8,428 nucleotides of DNA from NCBI GenBank assembly GCA_011051925.1, contig DRKE01000425.1, positions 1-8,428 on the forward strand, read 5' to 3'. Positions 7,013 through 8,428 of the stretch are shown here, piece by piece. The notes below the pieces were generated by a model, which saw nothing but the letters and a program-made list of their open reading frames with translations, was not told where the DNA came from and searched no databases. The stretch is from Deltaproteobacteria bacterium. Lineage in GTDB: Bacteria; Myxococcota_A; UBA9160; UBA4427. Numbering within the stretch: position 1 is the first letter of the stretch; the number at the start of each line of letters is the position of its first letter. A program made the position numbers and the translations under genes.

Positions 7013-7692
7013 CGAACCACCCTCGACGGCTTCTGGTCGTGAACCGCTGCCGTCGCCGGGCTCGGCGTCGGTCGGGCCTTCGCAGGCGTAGCCGACTTCC
7101 ATTCTCCCCCTTCCCTCGCTCCTTCGAGCGCGCGACGCAGGGCGCGATAGCCCCGATGGGCGCGCACCTTGAGCGCACCCGGTGAGACCCCGGCCCGGAG
7201 CGCGGCCTCGGCCACCGAAAGACCGTCGATCTGCATCAGGGTCACGGCCTCCCGTTGGGTCGCGGGAAGCCCCGCCAGGGCGGCCACGAGTTCCGGCGCC
7301 AGTCGATCGCCTTCGGAATGTCCGCCGAGCCGTTCATCCGGCCAGTCTTCGACGTCGATGTCGCTCTCGCGATCGCCCCGGCGTTTCCTTTCCCGGAAGT
7401 GGTCGATGATCGAATTCCGGACGATCGCCCTCATCCACGGCCCGAAGGGGCGTTCCGAGCGATAGGTCGCCCGACCGCGATGGATCGAGAGCAGCGCGTT
7501 CTGGACGACATCCTGGGCGGCGGCCTCGTCGTGGATCCGGCTGCGCACGGTCGACCGGATCCGGGGTTCGATGGCCGTCAGGAGGCTTCGATAGGCTTCG
7601 GCATTCCCGTCCTGCGCCGCGCGCATCCATTCGGAAAGCCGGACCTCGAAATCGTCCGTCGGCTCGTCCTTTGTCTTCCGCTCTTTCGACAA
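7009..7692 (-). CDS. sigF: ECF RNA polymerase sigma factor, SigF-like
   Basis: 227 residues. Region 2 runs from about 20 to 105: EWMRAAQDGNAEAYRSLLTAI, then AAAQDVVQNALLSIH and RPFGPWMRAIVRNSIIDHFRER, the core-binding and -10 recognition helices; the RPF-x-x-W-x-x-x-I form recalls the SigF (ECF16) group. Region 4 covers about 135-188: LPATQREAVTLMQIDGLSVAEAALRAGVSPGALKVRAHRGYRAL, a helix-turn-helix for the -35 element. No region 3 is present, as expected for ECF. A basic, Ala/Pro-rich tail of about 37 residues (191-227) follows region 4 and has no counterpart in the usual family layout. The start is TTG with GGAG six bases before it. The overlap with the NrsF-like gene shows a sigma/anti-sigma pair, probably autoregulated. 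I could not find the Caulobacter SigF promoter sequence (GTAACC and CGAA elements) upstream. Assignment as an ECF sigma is secure; the SigF subgroup rests on the NrsF neighbour and motif likeness. Confidence 0.92.
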   Translation of the reverse strand: MSKERKTKDEPTDDFEVRLSEWMRAAQDGNAEAYRSLLTAIEPRIRSTVRSRIHDEAAAQDVVQNALLSIHRGRATYRSERPFGPWMRAIVRNSIIDHFRERKRRGDRESDIDVEDWPDERLGGHSEGDRLAPELVAALAGLPATQREAVTLMQIDGLSVAEAALRAGVSPGALKVRAHRGYRALRRALEGAREGGEWKSATPAKARPTPSPATAAVHDQKPSRVVR

Positions 7693-7698
7693 GCTCGA

Positions 7699-7702
7699 CT
7701 CC
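7699..7702 (-). promoter_or_regulatory. Shine-Dalgarno GGAG before the sigma factor
   Basis: On the minus strand GGAG lies six bases before the TTG at 7692. It supports this start over the internal ATG at codon 23, which would begin at the edge of region 2. Confidence 0.55.
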
Positions 7703-7727
7703 AGCGGCTGCGATGGGGCGGCCGACC

Positions 7728-7746
7728 GGGCGCGGGGGCGGGAGGG
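7728..7746 (+). other. Predicted G-quadruplex motif upstream of the sigma factor
   Basis: Four G-tracts, GGG, GGGGG, GGG and GGG, are separated by loops CGC, C and A, which fits the standard G3+N1-7 pattern with very short loops. The G-rich strand is the template strand for the sigma gene and lies 36-54 bases before its start codon, within the 5' leader or promoter. Folding in the cell is not shown. Confidence 0.5.
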
Positions 7747-7945
7747 ACGACGGCCGCTCCGGGCCCGCGTCGGGGCCAGATCCTACCGCACTCGTCGGGA
7801 TCCCGGTCGAACGCGCGGACGCGCCGACCCTCCATCGCCGGAGTCGCCCGTCAGCCCCTTCCCCGTAGAGGACGGGCAATTCTCCGGCAGCCGGCCGCCT
7901 TCCCGGCGCGGCCCAGTGCCCTGACGTGCGATCCGCATCGAGGCC

Positions 7946-7976
7946 TTGGGCGTAGTGTTTTCCCCTGACATTTTGG
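7946..7976 (+). promoter_or_regulatory. AT-rich patch, possible promoter for the small rightward gene
   Basis: TTGGGC at 7946-7951 could act as a -35 element, and the AT-rich run up to 7976 could hold a poor -10 element (CATTTT after 17 bases, only three of six matches). The position 75-100 bases before the ATG at 8051 fits a divergent promoter. Weak evidence. Confidence 0.2.
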
Positions 7977-8035
7977 ACGACTCGGCCCCACTCATTCTCG
8001 AGCCCGCCATCCGGAATCGATTCGCGAGCGGACTC

Positions 8036-8041
8036 GAGGAG
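8036..8041 (+). promoter_or_regulatory. Shine-Dalgarno GAGGAG before the 98-residue gene
   Basis: GAGGAG sits nine bases before the ATG at 8051 and argues for this start over the TTG, GTG and TTG codons further upstream (7946, 7955, 7973). Confidence 0.5.
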
Positions 8042-8050
8042 TCATGGGGC

Positions 8051-8347
8051 ATGGGTCAACGCTACTTCGAACATCTCTACGCCGAAGTCTGCACGGCGCT
8101 CGGTCATCGCGTGCCGCGCTACGACCTCTGGCTGCGGGTCTGGGAGGCGGGTGCCGACCCGAGCGAACTGACTCGGGAGCACGTGCGTGCCTTTCTCGAG
8201 AGCCAGCTTCCGGGCCTCCTCGCCGAGGAGGGCCGCTTTCTCGACCGCAAGGCGTTGAGACGCCTCGAAAAACGCGTCCTCGACTTCGATCCACGCCATC
8301 CGACCCCGGAAGAGCGCTTCGGCCGACCGATCGCCGGCACGACCTGA
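8051..8347 (+). CDS. Small unknown protein divergent from the sigma factor operon
   Basis: 98 residues, soluble, with no signal peptide or membrane helix; I do not recognise a family. It is rich in charged and aromatic residues and looks alpha-helical: helices are likely at about 3-17, 24-33, 40-52 and 66-78 (DRKALRRLEKRVLDFD). It has one cysteine (C14). Codons end mostly in G or C like those of the neighbours, which supports real coding. ATG at 8051 is chosen for its ribosome binding site; the frame is open further up and starts at 7946, 7955 or 7973 would add 26 to 35 residues (7946 gives 133 residues), but that upstream part has more A/T-ending codons and covers the likely promoter. Its place back-to-back with a stress sigma factor raises the chance that it belongs to the same regulon; this is inference. 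It is not one of the bufferin-type (DUF2282/DUF692) or MsrA genes often found near SigF. Confidence 0.6.
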   Translation: MGQRYFEHLYAEVCTALGHRVPRYDLWLRVWEAGADPSELTREHVRAFLESQLPGLLAEEGRFLDRKALRRLEKRVLDFDPRHPTPEERFGRPIAGTT

Positions 8348-8373
8348 TCGGGCCCGCGATTCGGGGCGCCCGA
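8348..8373 (+). terminator. Hairpin right after the 98-residue gene, possible terminator
   Basis: TCGGGC (8348-8353) pairs with GCCCGA (8368-8373), with an inner CCG/CGG stem (8354-8356 and 8362-8364) and CGATT loop. It begins at the base after the stop codon. No T-run follows, so termination is only possible. Confidence 0.35.
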
Positions 8374-8428
8374 CGCGTCCCGACGCGGAATCCACCCCGG
8401 TCTTTCCCCGAGGCTCAAGCGGGAACCC

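Larger units (their letters stand above)
7693..8050. other. Non-coding stretch between divergent sigma factor and small unknown gene
   Basis: 358 bases with no convincing gene on either strand. It should contain the promoters of the sigma operon (leftward) and of the 98-residue gene (rightward). Visible structure: a four-tract G-quadruplex motif at 7728-7746, a perfect 10-base palindrome CGGGATCCCG at 7796-7805, and an AT-rich patch at 7953-7976 that stands out in the GC-rich surroundings. No consensus sigma-70 or SigF-type promoter could be assigned with confidence. Confidence 0.6.

Noticed and set aside
7013..7102. Longer form of the anti-sigma protein from ATG at 7102
   Set aside because: The added 30 residues lie inside the sigma gene and precede the normal family N-terminus; the GTG at 7012 gives the typical stop-start overlap and family length.
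7930..7990. SigF-type promoter (GTAACC and CGAA elements) for sigma autoregulation on the minus strand
   Set aside because: Only a loose GGAAAA with CGAT after 17 bases can be found, 240 bases from the start codon; too weak to call.
1..8428. tRNA, rRNA, CRISPR arrays, insertion sequences, attachment sites
   Set aside because: No repeat-spacer pattern, transposase or integrase motif, terminal inverted repeats or RNA gene landmarks were found on either strand.

Overview
The window is GC-rich bacterial DNA, compactly coded, with strongly G/C-ending codons in all real genes. It holds nine protein-coding genes and no sign of mobile DNA, RNA genes or CRISPR. The short CstA-type transporter, the PAS-GGDEF-EAL protein and the ECF sigma/NrsF pair suggest a free-living Gram-negative, proteobacterium-like organism. 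A Myxococcota or 'deltaproteobacterial' environmental lineage is my best guess, but it is only an inference and no marker gene is present to confirm it.

Left part (1-3056). A D-Ala-D-Ala-ligase-like ATP-grasp enzyme runs leftward off the window edge (691 to 1). It is divergent from a VanZ-family membrane protein (803-1321). A CstA-family transporter (1377-3056) follows on the same strand after 55 bases. A GC-rich hairpin follows the cstA stop.

Middle (3229-5656). A two-gene unit: an unrecognised 216-residue protein that appears to contain an internal duplication of a ~47-residue beta-rich module, then, one base after its stop, a PAS-GGDEF-EAL cyclic-di-GMP enzyme with both active sites largely intact. 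The one-base spacing implies translational coupling, so the unknown protein may work with the c-di-GMP enzyme. Two hairpins lie in the short gap to the next, convergent genes.

Right part (5705-8347). A leftward operon: an ECF sigma factor (7692-7009), an NrsF-type (DUF1109) membrane anti-sigma factor whose GTG start overlaps the sigma stop, and a histidine-phosphatase-family protein 36 bases further on. In Caulobacter the related SigF/NrsF pair senses heavy-metal and oxidative stress through two cysteines of NrsF; the protein here keeps two cysteines 50 residues apart. Upstream of the sigma gene is a 358-base non-coding stretch with a textbook G-quadruplex motif and an AT-rich patch. Divergent from it is a small 98-residue gene of unknown function.

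Non-ATG starts are common: VanZ, cstA, the unknown protein and the sigma factor appear to use TTG, and NrsF uses GTG. In the four TTG cases a Shine-Dalgarno-like sequence at good spacing supports the choice.
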